Of a stretch of DNA of 64,000 bases, positions 28,004 to 36,812 are shown in pieces. Every line of letters starts with the position of its first letter. The stretch's first letter is position 1. A model generated the notes under the pieces. The model was not told where the DNA came from, made no database searches, and worked only from the letters and a program-made list of their open reading frames with translations. The position numbers were made by a program, and so were the translations under genes. The stretch lies in the NCBI GenBank assembly GCA_963747835.1, contig CAVVGO010000001.1:248001-312000 (forward strand), read 5' to 3'. This DNA is from JAJPKK01 sp963747835. Lineage in GTDB: Bacteria; Pseudomonadota; Alphaproteobacteria; Rhizobiales; Xanthobacteraceae.

Positions 28004-28900
28004 ATGACCATCCTCAACGTACGCCACACAACAGTCTATCGCTATCGCCGCCCGGTTCGGCTCGGAACTCACCGATTGATGCTCCGCCCGCGAGACAGCC
28101 ATGATCTTCGTCTCATGCGGGCAAATCTGAATATCTCGCCGGCAGCATCACTACGCTGGATTCACGACGTGTTCGGCAACTCGATCGCGATCGCATCGTT
28201 CGCCCACCCGGCCGCTGAACTTCGGATCGAGAGCACGCTGCGGTTGGAAACTTATGTCGCGGACCGACCGCGATTTGAGATCGCTCCCGAGGCGGCGAGC
28301 TATCCGTTCGTTTATTCAGCAGACGATCGCATTGACCTCGGTCGGCTGCTTGAGCGCCATCATCCTGATCCGTCCGATCAACTCGGCTCCTGGGCGCGGG
28401 GTTTTGTCCGCGGCGATCGGACTGACACGCTGGCGCTGCTGGATGATCTGAATGCGGGCGTCAAGGCGTGGATTTCGTATCAGTGCCGTGAAACCGAGGG
28501 GACCCAGGCCCCGATAGAAACGCTCAACCGCGGCTACGGCTCGTGCCGGGACCTCGCCGTGCTGTTGATCGAAGCGGCACGCTGCCTCGGTTTCGGCGCG
28601 CGCGTCGTAACCGGCTATCTCTACAATCCCGCTGCCGACAGCGGCGACACCGCCGCGATCGGCGCCGGAACGACGCACGCATGGGCCGACATCTACCTTC
28701 CGGGGTCAGGCTGGATCGCGTACGATCCAACCAACGGAACGATCAACGGTGGCGACCTGATCAGGGTCGCCGTCACCCGCGATATCAGCCAGGCCGTTCC
28801 GATCGCCGGCAGCTTCGTTGGCGCGCCCACTGATTATCTCGGCATGACTGTCGATGTGGCGGTGATCTCGGAACGACGCGCGGCGGCGCCTTCGGCATGA
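28004..28900 (+). CDS. Transglutaminase-like cysteine peptidase family protein
   Basis: A 298-residue protein with the bacterial transglutaminase N-terminal domain (LNVRHTTVYRYRRPVRLG) and a transglutaminase-like core. The catalytic Cys is in YGSCRDLAVLLIEAAR, the His in THAWADIYLP and the Asp in YDPTNG. No signal peptide is present, so it acts in the cytoplasm. Members of this family often sit with alpha-E/circularly permuted ATP-grasp genes, but no such partner is here. Substrate unknown. Confidence 0.9.
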   Translation: MTILNVRHTTVYRYRRPVRLGTHRLMLRPRDSHDLRLMRANLNISPAASLRWIHDVFGNSIAIASFAHPAAELRIESTLRLETYVADRPRFEIAPEAASYPFVYSADDRIDLGRLLERHHPDPSDQLGSWARGFVRGDRTDTLALLDDLNAGVKAWISYQCRETEGTQAPIETLNRGYGSCRDLAVLLIEAARCLGFGARVVTGYLYNPAADSGDTAAIGAGTTHAWADIYLPGSGWIAYDPTNGTINGGDLIRVAVTRDISQAVPIAGSFVGAPTDYLGMTVDVAVISERRAAAPSA

Positions 28901-29229
28901 GTTTTTGGCGCGAACAAGGTTTTTTCAAGTAATTGCGCGCCACGGCGCTGGACGTGCGGGATCGGACGGGCGTTCAGGGCAAAAATGCCTTTGGGCCGGT
29001 ATTAGCGATGCTGACGATCATGATTTTGAGCCGCAGGCCGTCGAATGGCTTGTTCTCGCTTCCATTTCGCGATTTTGTCTTGTGATGGCGATGGTTTTCC
29101 GTCACAACCATGAACGTCCCGTTGAGGCGCCGCGCGTTCGTCGCGCATTCAATCGCCGGGTTGTTGGAAACGACCCCGGATTTGATAACAACATCTGGCG
29201 CAACTTGGACGCTCGAACAGGAGAACGCC
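28901..29229. other. Intergenic region without convincing gene
   Basis: About 330 bases. Frames at 28905-29249 and 28974-29237 overlap on opposite strands and have no family-like features. Nothing else was noticed. Confidence 0.35.
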
Positions 29230-29445
29230 ATGCGCATCTATGTTTTTAAATCCGAGACGACGGAGAAGCTGCGCGCGTTTGCCGGCGATCCGGATGTCAA
29301 CAAGCTTCCGCGCCAACATGGTCCTTGGACCGTCACCGGGGCGATCGGACCCGAAAGCCCGCCACCTCACAAATTTTCGCGCGAGGCGATTGAAAAGGCG
29401 ATTGGTGCAGAAGGATTTCAGCTTTGGCGTCTGCGCGACAAATGA
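29230..29445 (+). CDS. Small hypothetical protein
   Basis: A 71-residue protein with AGGAG eight bases upstream of ATG 29230. It begins MRIYVFKSETTEKLRAFAGD and ends EGFQLWRLRDK, a compact alpha/beta composition with no cysteine. It is convergent with the bS21 gene. I do not recognise a named family. Confidence 0.6.
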   Translation: MRIYVFKSETTEKLRAFAGDPDVNKLPRQHGPWTVTGAIGPESPPPHKFSREAIEKAIGAEGFQLWRLRDK

Positions 29446-29516
29446 CGTGAAAGCGGCCTCTCAGTCCGAGAAACCGCCACTCTTGAGGATCGCGATAAAC
29501 TCGAAAGTTTTTTGCG

Positions 29517-29810
29517 TCACGGCAGACGAGTAAACCCGCCAGCAGGTGGAAACGGGCTGCGTCCAGGCGTCTTGCCAGGCAATAGCTTCTTACCTTTTGG
29601 AGCAGCTATAAGTCCTTCACGTTGGGCCTTCTTGCGAGCGAGCTTGCGCGCACGGCGGACGGCTTCATTCTGCTCGCGCGTCGATTTTTCCGACGGCTTC
29701 TCGTAAAATCGCCTGCGTTTCATCTCCCGAAAGACGCCCTCGCGCTGCATCTTCTTTTTGAGAACCCGGAGCGCCTGGTCGACGTTATTGTCGCGAACGA
29801 GTACCTGCAA
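29517..29810 (-). CDS. rpsU: 30S ribosomal protein bS21
   Basis: A 97-residue basic protein beginning MQVLVRDNNVDQALRVLKKKMQREG, the conserved bS21 N-terminus. An Arg/Lys-rich helix (RRARKLARKKAQREG) and a proline-rich tail longer than usual follow. It binds the small subunit near the anti-Shine-Dalgarno region. The start is TTG at 29810 with AAGGGA upstream, unusual for this gene, which generally starts with ATG. In alphaproteobacteria additional bS21 copies are common, and this is likely an accessory copy next to a CspA gene. Confidence 0.93.
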   Translation of the reverse strand: MQVLVRDNNVDQALRVLKKKMQREGVFREMKRRRFYEKPSEKSTREQNEAVRRARKLARKKAQREGLIAAPKGKKLLPGKTPGRSPFPPAGGFTRLP

Positions 29811-30230
29811 GAAATATTCCCTTCGTGTGTTGAAAGATCGTGTGTTGAAAGAGCGAATTCAGCGGAGGACCGATTACGATCAGAATGAACAACAAAAGCG
29901 GAACAGCCTTTATTTTCGAGCACGGGATAAACGCACACCCATACCTCTATGCCGATTCCGGGAAATCCCCACTTCAGCCGCGCTTGTCGCAGGGGCACCC
30001 AAATCATGCGCCGATCCACTGCCAATAGCCATACAATTCGTTGGTGTATTTGAATTCTTTTTTGGGCCTTTTCGAGATGATATTCCACAATTGGCTGTAC
30101 GGATGTCGTGGCAGCGCGTACACGTCTCCCATCTGAGGCGCTGTGGTCCGCGAATTTCGGTACGGCGAGCTGCGGTTGCGATCTGGCCGCACCGTTCGCA
30201 ACGTCAGGATCATTCAATGATCGACCGCAA
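29811..30230. other. Intergenic region without convincing gene
   Basis: About 420 bases upstream of bS21 on the minus strand and of a small membrane gene on the plus strand. Long minus-strand frames here (29720-30436, 30004-30213) look like shadows. Expected to contain the bS21 promoter. Confidence 0.35.
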
Positions 30231-30395
30231 ATGAAGTTGTTGATCCTGGCTCCCTTTGCCGCGGCGGTCATCAGCTCGATTATCTGGAACGAGGCGGCGG
30301 AGCGCAACCTTACGAGCGCCCAGAAGGCAGCCTTCGGCATAGCGGCCCTGGTGGCTTGGGTCCTCGTGTTTGTGGCTGGAAACATGATCACCTGA
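30231..30395 (+). CDS. Small membrane protein
   Basis: A 54-residue protein with two predicted membrane helices (LLILAPFAAAVISSIIW and AAFGIAALVAWVLVFVAG) joined by a short polar loop. The ribosome-binding site is weak: an AGGA lies upstream of an overlapping out-of-frame ATG at 30217 that encodes only four residues, so coupled initiation is possible. It precedes the HflC-like gene on the same strand by 39 bases. Function unknown. Confidence 0.5.
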   Translation: MKLLILAPFAAAVISSIIWNEAAERNLTSAQKAAFGIAALVAWVLVFVAGNMIT

Positions 30396-30434
30396 GCGCC
30401 AGCGATCGGGCCTTGGGTCAAAGGAAATCTCCGC

Positions 30435-31465
30435 ATGACCGCAAATCAGCGTGGCGCATTTGACGGGCCGTTCCAGCGACCATCGGTCGCCGCAGGAGGC
30501 AGACAGCCGGCAAACCAAGGTCTTGTCGTCGGCGTTCTTGCGCTTTTCCTCGCGATCGTGATCGTCGTTGCATACTTTTCGCTATTTACTGTGTCGCAGA
30601 CCCAGCAGGCGCTGATCGTTCGCCTCGGCGATCCGATCCGTACCATTTCCGGGCCCGGGCTCTATGCGAAGTTACCGTTTGTCGATTCCGTCATCTATGT
30701 CGACAACCGTATTCTTGATCTCGAAAACCCGGCCGAGGAGGTGATCGCCTCTGACCAGAAGCGCCTCGTCGTCGAGGCCTTCGCTCGCTATCGGATTCGC
30801 AATCCTCTGCTTTTCTATCGCACTGTCGGCACCATCGACGGCGCCAACTCGCGTTTCTGTCGACCTTGCTGAATTCCGCCTTGCGGCGCGTCGTCGGCGA
30901 TGTGACGTTAATGCAGTTGGTGCGCGACGAACGTGCCGCATTGATGATGCGCGTTCGCGATCAGCTCGATCGTGAGGCGCAAGGCTTCGGTATAGACATT
31001 ATCGACGTGCGAATCAGTCGCGCCAATCTGCCTGTGCAGAACAGCCAAGCGGTCTACCAGCGCATGCAAACGGAACGGCAGCGCGAGGCCGCTGAATTCC
31101 GTGCTGAGGGCAGCCAGAAGAACCAAGAGATCCGCGCCCGCGCCGATCGGGACGTCACCGTATTGATTGCCGAGGCGACATCGCGTGGCGAGCAGGCGCG
31201 CGGCAATGGCGATGCCGAGCGTGCCCGGATTTTTGCGGAAGCCTACGGAAAGGATCCGGACTTCTTTGCGTTCTACCGCTCCATGCAGGCATACGAGGGC
31301 GACACTACGATCCAATTCGACAAGTCTGCTGCTGAGGTCCAATTCCAACTTCTTCCAGTATTTTGGCGATCCGTCGGGCAAGCCCGGCGGCCAGATAGCG
31401 GGCCGACCGGCAACCTCCAGACCTTTGCGATAGTCAAAGTCAAGCCTAACGGCGTACCGTCATGA
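30435..31465 (+). pseudogene. hflC: HflC-like SPFH-domain protein, frameshifted
   Basis: The N-terminus (membrane segment ~30-52, then VSQTQQALIVRLGDPIRTISGPGLYAKLPF) and the block LLNSALRRVVGDVTLMQLVRDER are clear HflC/prohibitin (SPFH) signatures. Between GANSR and LSTLLNS the frame changes at ~30856-30862, repairable by one added base or two removed. Near 31320 a second change is needed to reach SNFFQYFGDPSGKPGG, the expected HflC end. HflC normally forms a membrane complex with HflK that restrains FtsH, and no HflK gene is adjacent. This is a damaged extra copy or a sequencing artefact. The start ATG 30435 has AAGGAAAT upstream. Confidence 0.8.
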
Positions 31466-31570
31466 TAAGCTTGCGTCGGACAACGACCGCAGCGCCTTCT
31501 ACCACGTCGCATGCGGCCCATTGCGGCAGGTAGAACCCAACGTCAGCCTGGCGTTGGCGTGGAGTAACTT

Positions 31571-33397
31571 ATGACAAAGCAGCCGGCGGAAACCGACCCG
31601 CGCGAGGAGAGCGAGGGCCGGTCCCTTATCGAGTCGGCGTGGGGAGCGCCCGCCGCGGGTCGCTAAGGCGCCGCCGTCCGATCGTACCGACGACCCAGTT
31701 CGCCTTTATATGCGCGAGATCGGTACCGTCGAGTTGCTCTCACGTGAGGGCGAAGTCGCTATCGCCAAGCGCATTGAGGCTGGTCGCGGAGCGATGATCG
31801 CCGGCCTGTCGGAAAGCCCTCTAACCTTTCAGGCCGTTATCATCTGGCGCGACGAACTCAACGACGGCAAAGTCTTGTTGCGCGACATCATCGACCTTGA
31901 GGCGACTTATGCCGGGCCGGGCGCGACGACCCATCCTGGCAGCGAGCCAGGCGTCGCAGCGCCGCCGGCAGCGCCGGTCGCCGAAAGCCCTTACCTTCGG
32001 ATCGTGCCGCAACCGCAGCCGCCGTCGGCGGTGCCAGCCAGCCCCGTGCCTCCAAGCAGGGGCGATGGCGCGCAGCCATATGGCGACGCGTATGTCGAAA
32101 GCGATGTCGAGGACGATGACGTCGCGAGCGCGCTGTCGCTCGCCGCCATCGAGGCCGAGCTGAAGCCCACGGTGCTGGCGACCTTCGACAAGGTCGCCGA
32201 CAGCTTCAAGCGCCTCCGCCGCCTCCAGGACCAGGCCATCGACAACAAACTGCACAACGCGTCGCTCTCTCCCGCCCAGGAACGCAGGTACAAGAAGCTT
32301 AAGGCGGAAATTATCGTCGAGGTGAAGTCGTTGCGGCTCAACCCGATGCGCATAGATGCCCTGGTCGAACAGCTCTACGATATAAACCGACGTCTTGTCG
32401 GCTGCGAGGGCCGCCTGATGCGGCTTGCGGAGCAGCATCTCGTCGCGCGCGACGACTTCCTGAAACACTATATCGGCTCCGAGCTGATCCGCGCTGGCTC
32501 AATCGCGTGTCGAAGTTCTCCGCACGCGGCTGGAAGGCATTCGTCGCGCGGGATTTGGACCGCATAAAGGATATTCGCGCGGAGATTGCGCGCGTCGCGG
32601 GCGAAACCGGGCTGGAGATCGGCGAGTTTCGAAACATCGCCCGCAGCGTTCAAAAGGGCGAGCGCGAGTCACTCCAGGCCAAGAAAGAAATGGTGGAGGC
32701 TAATCTGCGCCTGGTCATCTCGATCGCAAAAAAATACACCAATCGCGGCCTGCAGTTCCTCGACCTGATCCAGGAAGGCAACATCGGGCTGATGAAGGCA
32801 GTCGATAAATTCGACTACAGGCGCGGTTACAAGTTCGGCACTTACGCCACCTGGTGGATTCGGCAGGCGATCAGCCGCTCGACCGCCGACCACGCTCGCA
32901 CCATCCGCATTCCTGTACATATGATCGAAGCGCTTAACAAGATCATGCGCGCGAGCCGGCGGATGCTCAACGAGACCGGACGAGAGGCAACCCCGAAGGA
33001 GATCGCCGATAAGCTCGGCATGCCGGTCGAAAAAGTGCGCCACGTGCTCAAGATCGCGAAAGAGCCATTGTCGCTCGAGTCTCCTGTCGGCGACGAGGAG
33101 AACGCGCAGCTTGGCGACTTCATAGAGGACAAGAATGTTATCCTGCCGATCGATGCAGTAATCCAGTCGAACCTGCGGGAGACGACCACCCGGGCGCTTG
33201 CTTCACTCACCGCACGCGAAGAGCGCGTCATACGCATGCGCTTCGGCATTGGAATGAGCACCGATCTGACGCTTGCGGAGGTCGGTCAGCAGTTCTCGGT
33301 GTCACGCGAACGAATTCGCCAGATTGAGGCAAAGGCGCTGCGCAAATTGAAGCATCCGGGTCGGTCGAGAATACTCAGGACGTTCATAGATAGCTAA
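31571..33397 (+). pseudogene. RpoD-like sigma-70 factor lacking region 1.1, two frameshifts
   Basis: From ATG 31571 (GGAG six bases upstream) 31 codons run to a TAA at 31664. Skipping one base joins directly to APPSDRTDDPVRLYMREIG, sigma-70 region 1.2. A second break at ~32486 (one missing G) separates FLKHYIGSEL from DPRWLNRVSKF. Regions 2 (FLDLIQEGNIGLMKAVDKFDYRRGY..., WWIRQAI), 3 and 4 (LTAREERVIRMRFG, SRERIRQIEAKALRKLKHP) are complete to 33397. Region 1.1 (~80-100 residues) is missing and replaced by ~30 unrelated residues. The main housekeeping sigma factor should be elsewhere, so this is a paralogue. The last frame alone (32507-33397) could still yield a region 2-4 protein. Confidence 0.82.
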
Positions 33398-33479
33398 CGC
33401 ACCGGCGACAACTGATCGGCATGCTGCTAACCAGTGAATCAGGCACGCGATCCTTCGAGGCGAATCCCGGGCTTGGACA

Positions 33480-33638
33480 TCAGATCTTCTCGTCGCCCGG
33501 TAGCGTGTCGGCGGGGGGGCGTTCAGCCTTTCGCTGGGCGGCTTTCTCGTCTTTTCTCTTCTGCTTTTCGTCGTTCCGGGCGTGTGCGGCCCTGTCTCGG
33601 TCATGACGGTCTCTGCTGTAATTCGGTCTCGACGCCAT
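33480..33638 (-). CDS. Small charged hypothetical protein
   Basis: A 52-residue, very hydrophilic protein (MASRPNYSRDRHDRDRAAHARNDE..., then KRKDEKAAQRKAERPP). It has GGGGAT upstream of ATG 33638. The Arg/Lys/Asp-rich composition suggests a disordered or nucleic-acid-associated peptide. It is divergent from the CspA gene across a 190-base gap. Function unknown. Confidence 0.5.
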   Translation of the reverse strand: MASRPNYSRDRHDRDRAAHARNDEKQKRKDEKAAQRKAERPPADTLPGDEKI

Positions 33639-33828
33639 GGGAAATCCCCTTATACGGGGGGTTGATATCATATTTTATCGGATTATATAAGCAACCGTTC
33701 GAGATTTTGCCTGCTCTTGCTTTGTGCCTGCCCGGGCTCTTCCCAAGACAACGTCGAATTCGGACACGATGTTGCCCGATGTCGGGTGGCACGCAGACGC
33801 CGATCGGCGTTCTCAGAGGAGGCCATAC
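33639..33828. promoter_or_regulatory. Divergent promoter/leader region of the cold-shock gene
   Basis: A 190-base region with an AT-rich core at ~33663-33700 (tatcatattttatcgg...), in contrast to the GC-rich surroundings. A leader of about 100 bases precedes the cspA start, with AGAGGAGG just before the ATG. Cold-shock genes typically have such long leaders; structure and control here are inferred only. Confidence 0.4.
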
Positions 33829-34032
33829 ATGGCTACAGGTACGGTTAAGTTTTTCAATTCGCAAAAGGGCTTTGGTTTCATTCAGCCGCAGGACGGCGGC
33901 AAGGACGTGTTCGTTCACATTTCCGCAGTCGAGCGTGCCGGCATGAGCAACCTCAATGAGGGGCAGAAGCTTAGCTACGACGTAGTGAGCGAGCGCGGCA
34001 AACTTGCTGCAGCGAATCTGCAGGCAATCTAA
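33829..34032 (+). CDS. cspA: Cold-shock protein CspA family
   Basis: A 67-residue single cold-shock domain with both RNA-binding motifs, KGFGFIQ and VFVHISAV, and the usual start MATGTVKFFN. It binds single-stranded RNA/DNA as an RNA chaperone. ATG 33829 has a GAGGAGG site. A strong hairpin terminator follows at 34051-34081. The AT-rich leader upstream suggests cold control. Confidence 0.96.
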   Translation: MATGTVKFFNSQKGFGFIQPQDGGKDVFVHISAVERAGMSNLNEGQKLSYDVVSERGKLAAANLQAI

Positions 34033-34050
34033 GCTCTCGTTCGATACCAG

Positions 34051-34081
34051 ACGGGCCTGGCGACAAACTCGCCGGGCCCGT
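34051..34081 (+). terminator. cspA terminator hairpin
   Basis: A 13-bp stem with one G-U wobble (ACGGGCCTGGCGA with TCGCCGGGCCCGT), five-base loop, beginning 19 bases after the cspA stop. It is followed by a weak T-rich stretch (TTGCACTTTA). Confidence 0.7.
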
Positions 34082-34153
34082 TGCACTTTAGTGAAATGTC
34101 GCAACCACCGTCGGACGAGATGTCCGCCGGCGAGGAACGACAGGAGGACGATC

Positions 34154-34378
34154 GTGGCACGCAAGCCAGCGACGCGAGCAGAATTCGCGCTATTCGATGT
34201 GTTTTACGAAGACGGCTCTCAACGGTCCAATCGTAGAGTACCGATCGAAGTCCTTGGTGGACTCGATGGCGACGCACCGGCACGTGCCGTGATCGAAGAA
34301 CAGGATCGGCTTATCGCCGAGAAATCCGGCAATCCCGCGCTACCGGTAAAGAGTATTCGCCGATCCGGCGGCAAATAG
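34154..34378 (+). CDS. Small hypothetical protein downstream of cspA
   Basis: A 74-residue protein starting at GTG 34154 with AGGAGG six bases upstream. It begins VARKPATRAEFALFDVFYEDG and contains PIEVLGGLDGDAPARAVIEEQDRLIAEKSG; no known motif is seen. Similar short genes often follow cspA in bradyrhizobia (from memory), and the hairpin between the two means it may need its own promoter. Function unknown. Confidence 0.65.
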   Translation: MARKPATRAEFALFDVFYEDGSQRSNRRVPIEVLGGLDGDAPARAVIEEQDRLIAEKSGNPALPVKSIRRSGGK

Positions 34379-34492
34379 GTCAGCGGCGCTGAAAATTTTT
34401 TTTGCCGACCGGTGGCCATTTGACTGCAGTAACAGAGGCCTGTCCGACAATGAAGCTGTTGGTCGCCTCGTTGAGCAGGCGTAGAAATAGGC

Positions 34493-34750
34493 TCAAGCGG
34501 TCGGGACTTCGATGACCCGGATTTCGTAGTCCGTGGCATCGTATACCGCCACGTGAACGACAGGATGCCAACTCTTGATTTCTATTCCAGCTTTTTCGGC
34601 GGCATCATAGGTCGCAAACGACGCCTTGGTCTGTCTGTCGACTTGGAGGCGATATCGGCCGGTGTCCGGCCGCTTCCGTTGCGAGAACATTTCCTCCGCC
34701 GGACTTTCCGGATCGGCAACTCTGGTTAAAGTCTTACCACGCAAAGCCAT
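34493..34750 (-). CDS. Small hypothetical protein
   Basis: An 85-residue protein (MALRGKTLTRVADPESPAEEMF..., RYRLQVDRQTKASFATYDAAEKAGIEIK, ending DYEIRVIEVPTA). The pattern of a short beta-hairpin (GRYRLQVDRQ) and an alanine-rich helix with YDAAEKAG resembles the 60-residue protein at 25889-26071 and suggests a small family. Ribosome-binding site GAAGGAGAAA precedes the ATG. Function unknown. Confidence 0.65.
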   Translation of the reverse strand: MALRGKTLTRVADPESPAEEMFSQRKRPDTGRYRLQVDRQTKASFATYDAAEKAGIEIKSWHPVVHVAVYDATDYEIRVIEVPTA

Positions 34751-34917
34751 TGCATTATTTCTCCTTCAAGAAACCATGGATACTGCCCCGCCGTTACCGA
34801 CCGAGTATTCTATTTCAATTCGGGCATATTGACCAAACCGACCACCGGTCGAACTCGCGGAGACGAAGTGCGGCTTGACTTACTGCCGACACTTCCCGCG
34901 TGTGCGATATTGAGACA

Positions 34918-35979
34918 TTATCGAGCGGCCCTCAATAAATCCCGGATGTCCCGGAACGACACCAGTTTTTTCCTTGTCTCATCCCAGAGAGTGAGGCGGA
35001 CGCAGCCGAAGCTCTGCAGCAGCGTGAGGCGACCCACGCGCGCAAGCTCGGGATAATTTCTCAGGACTCGACGCAAGCGATAGAATGGAATGCGGCTGCA
35101 CAAATGATGAACATGGTGCACGCCGATGTTCGCCGTGAACCAACTGATTGGGGGCGGCAGATCGTAATACGAACTGCCGCGGAGCGCTGCTTCATGGAAA
35201 CTCCAGGCCTTCTCTTCGGCCCACGCCGTGTCCTCAAACTGATGCTGCACATAGAACAGCCACACACCCGCTGAAGCGGCAAGCAAAATGATCGGCGTGT
35301 GGACAAGCAGAAATGCCCGCAACCCGATGAACCAAACAAGAGTTACGATCACCAGCGCAATACCGAGATTGGTGGCGAGGGTACTCATCCACGGCAACCA
35401 GCCTCCCCGAAGCATACCGGCGGGGAATCGGTGTTGAATGAGAAACAGATAGGCGGGTCCAACTCCGAACATCACGGCGGGATGACGATACAGGCGGTAT
35501 CGTAGCCGGCCTAAGCGCGACAGCGCGAGGTATTCGCGCACAGTCAGGATATCGATGTCGCCGATGCCGCGGCGGTCAAGATTTCCGGACGTTGCGTGAT
35601 GAATGCTGTGGGTGCCCCGCCAGTAATCATAGGGCGTCATGGTGAGCACGCCGATCGCACGGCCGAGCCAGTCATTTATGAGCCGCTGACGGAAAAAAGA
35701 GCCATGGCCGCAATCGTGCTGGATCATAAACAAGCGAACCAGGAAGCCCGCGGCCGGGATGGCGAGCAAGAGGCTGATCCAGTACCCGTAATACACGCCA
35801 ATCCACGTGGCGAACCATAACAACACGAATGGAACGAGTGTGACGGCGAGTTCGAATGCAGCTCGCCCTAAACTGGGGTCGCGATAGTGACTGAGTATCT
35901 TGCTCCAACTGCGGGCATCCGGAGCCACCGCAGCGTTCGCCGCAGCATCTTGAAGAGTTGACGTCGCAGTTGCTGACAA
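34918..35979 (-). CDS. Membrane fatty-acid desaturase (delta-12 type)
   Basis: A 353-residue integral membrane di-iron desaturase. The three histidine boxes are HDCGHGS (near residue 89), HSIHH (near 124) and HHVHH (near 290), with four to six membrane helices between them. This order and spacing match acyl-lipid omega-6/delta-12 desaturases and related beta-carotene-type family members. It introduces a double bond into membrane fatty acids. No ferredoxin or reductase partner is adjacent. Its presence not far from cspA fits a cold-adaptation neighbourhood (inference). Confidence 0.92.
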   Translation of the reverse strand: MSATATSTLQDAAANAAVAPDARSWSKILSHYRDPSLGRAAFELAVTLVPFVLLWFATWIGVYYGYWISLLLAIPAAGFLVRLFMIQHDCGHGSFFRQRLINDWLGRAIGVLTMTPYDYWRGTHSIHHATSGNLDRRGIGDIDILTVREYLALSRLGRLRYRLYRHPAVMFGVGPAYLFLIQHRFPAGMLRGGWLPWMSTLATNLGIALVIVTLVWFIGLRAFLLVHTPIILLAASAGVWLFYVQHQFEDTAWAEEKAWSFHEAALRGSSYYDLPPPISWFTANIGVHHVHHLCSRIPFYRLRRVLRNYPELARVGRLTLLQSFGCVRLTLWDETRKKLVSFRDIRDLLRAAR

Positions 35980-36418
35980 AGGTGAACCTCGACCTGGAGT
36001 GCCGGCCCGGCGCCGGCGACCTTATTGCACAAACAATCGACGTAATCCCGACATCCCGCGCTCGTGACTCCAACCGGTTTGCCGGTCCTCGCGCGGGGAA
36101 TATCAGGGGAAAATGAACTCGTTCGCGACGCCCACGACCGCTGAGCGTCAATCATTGAGGATTGTTCAACAACGTTCGCCGAAATGACCACGAACGGACC
36201 GTGGTCACGTTCGCTGCCTTCATGGGCGGGCGTCAACCCGTCCTATCCGGGTAATCCAGCGAACGCGTAGCGCCGGAGAGGTACTCCAGGCAACTTGCTT
36301 GGCCTACATGGCCCACAGGCAAGGCTTTTGTCAATGCCGGCGCCAGGGAAGCCATTGCAAGATGCTGACAAACGACACCGCTATCGTGACAAACAATGAC
36401 GAACACGATACGCGGCCG
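35980..36418. other. Intergenic region without convincing gene
   Basis: About 440 bases upstream of the desaturase. Open frames 35672-36151, 35868-36236 and 36299-36652 show no family-like features. It should hold the desaturase promoter. Confidence 0.35.
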
Positions 36419-36709
36419 TTATATCTTCCGACTGAGCGGCGACGCCAAGTCCGCCTCGGTGACAACCACGGTCGCGTCGGTGTGGGGTTCGATCATCCCA
36501 GCGTCATATTTGTAGCTTGCCGCCTCTTCGATCGCGTCCCGGTGGAGCTTGAAGCTTTCCTCGTCGCCATCACGATCATGACTGCCGAACCTATGGCGCA
36601 GCAATTCGCGCTCTGCTCTGCAGGCGACCTCGGTTTCGCCATCGCGCATTAGGAACTTGACTCCCATCATCGTCGTGAGAATCTGCTCTTTGCCGCGGAT
36701 CAAAGGCAT
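36419..36709 (-). CDS. DUF1488-like protein
   Basis: A 96-residue protein from ATG 36709 with GGAGAGG upstream. The order GVKFLMRDGETEVACRAERELL, then FKLHRDAIEEAASYKYDAG, follows the DUF1488 pattern seen in the protein at 27651, with an extra N-terminal and C-terminal stretch. Unknown function. Confidence 0.65.
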   Translation of the reverse strand: MPLIRGKEQILTTMMGVKFLMRDGETEVACRAERELLRHRFGSHDRDGDEESFKLHRDAIEEAASYKYDAGMIEPHTDATVVVTEADLASPLSRKI

Positions 36710-36812
36710 GGACCTCTCCAAAGACGCATCTCCGAAATCGATATGTGGGCTTGTGTCAACCGCCTGGCAAGGCGGCACCGAAATGGCACCGCCGCGGTGG
36801 CGCTTCCAACAT

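Noticed and set aside
29720..30436. 238-codon minus-strand frame over the bS21 gene upstream region
   Set aside because: It overlaps the real bS21 and a plus-strand gene and shows no domain pattern.
33660..33700. Phage or plasmid origin in the AT-rich stretch before cspA
   Set aside because: No iterons or replication gene is near; a promoter/leader for the cold-shock gene is simpler.
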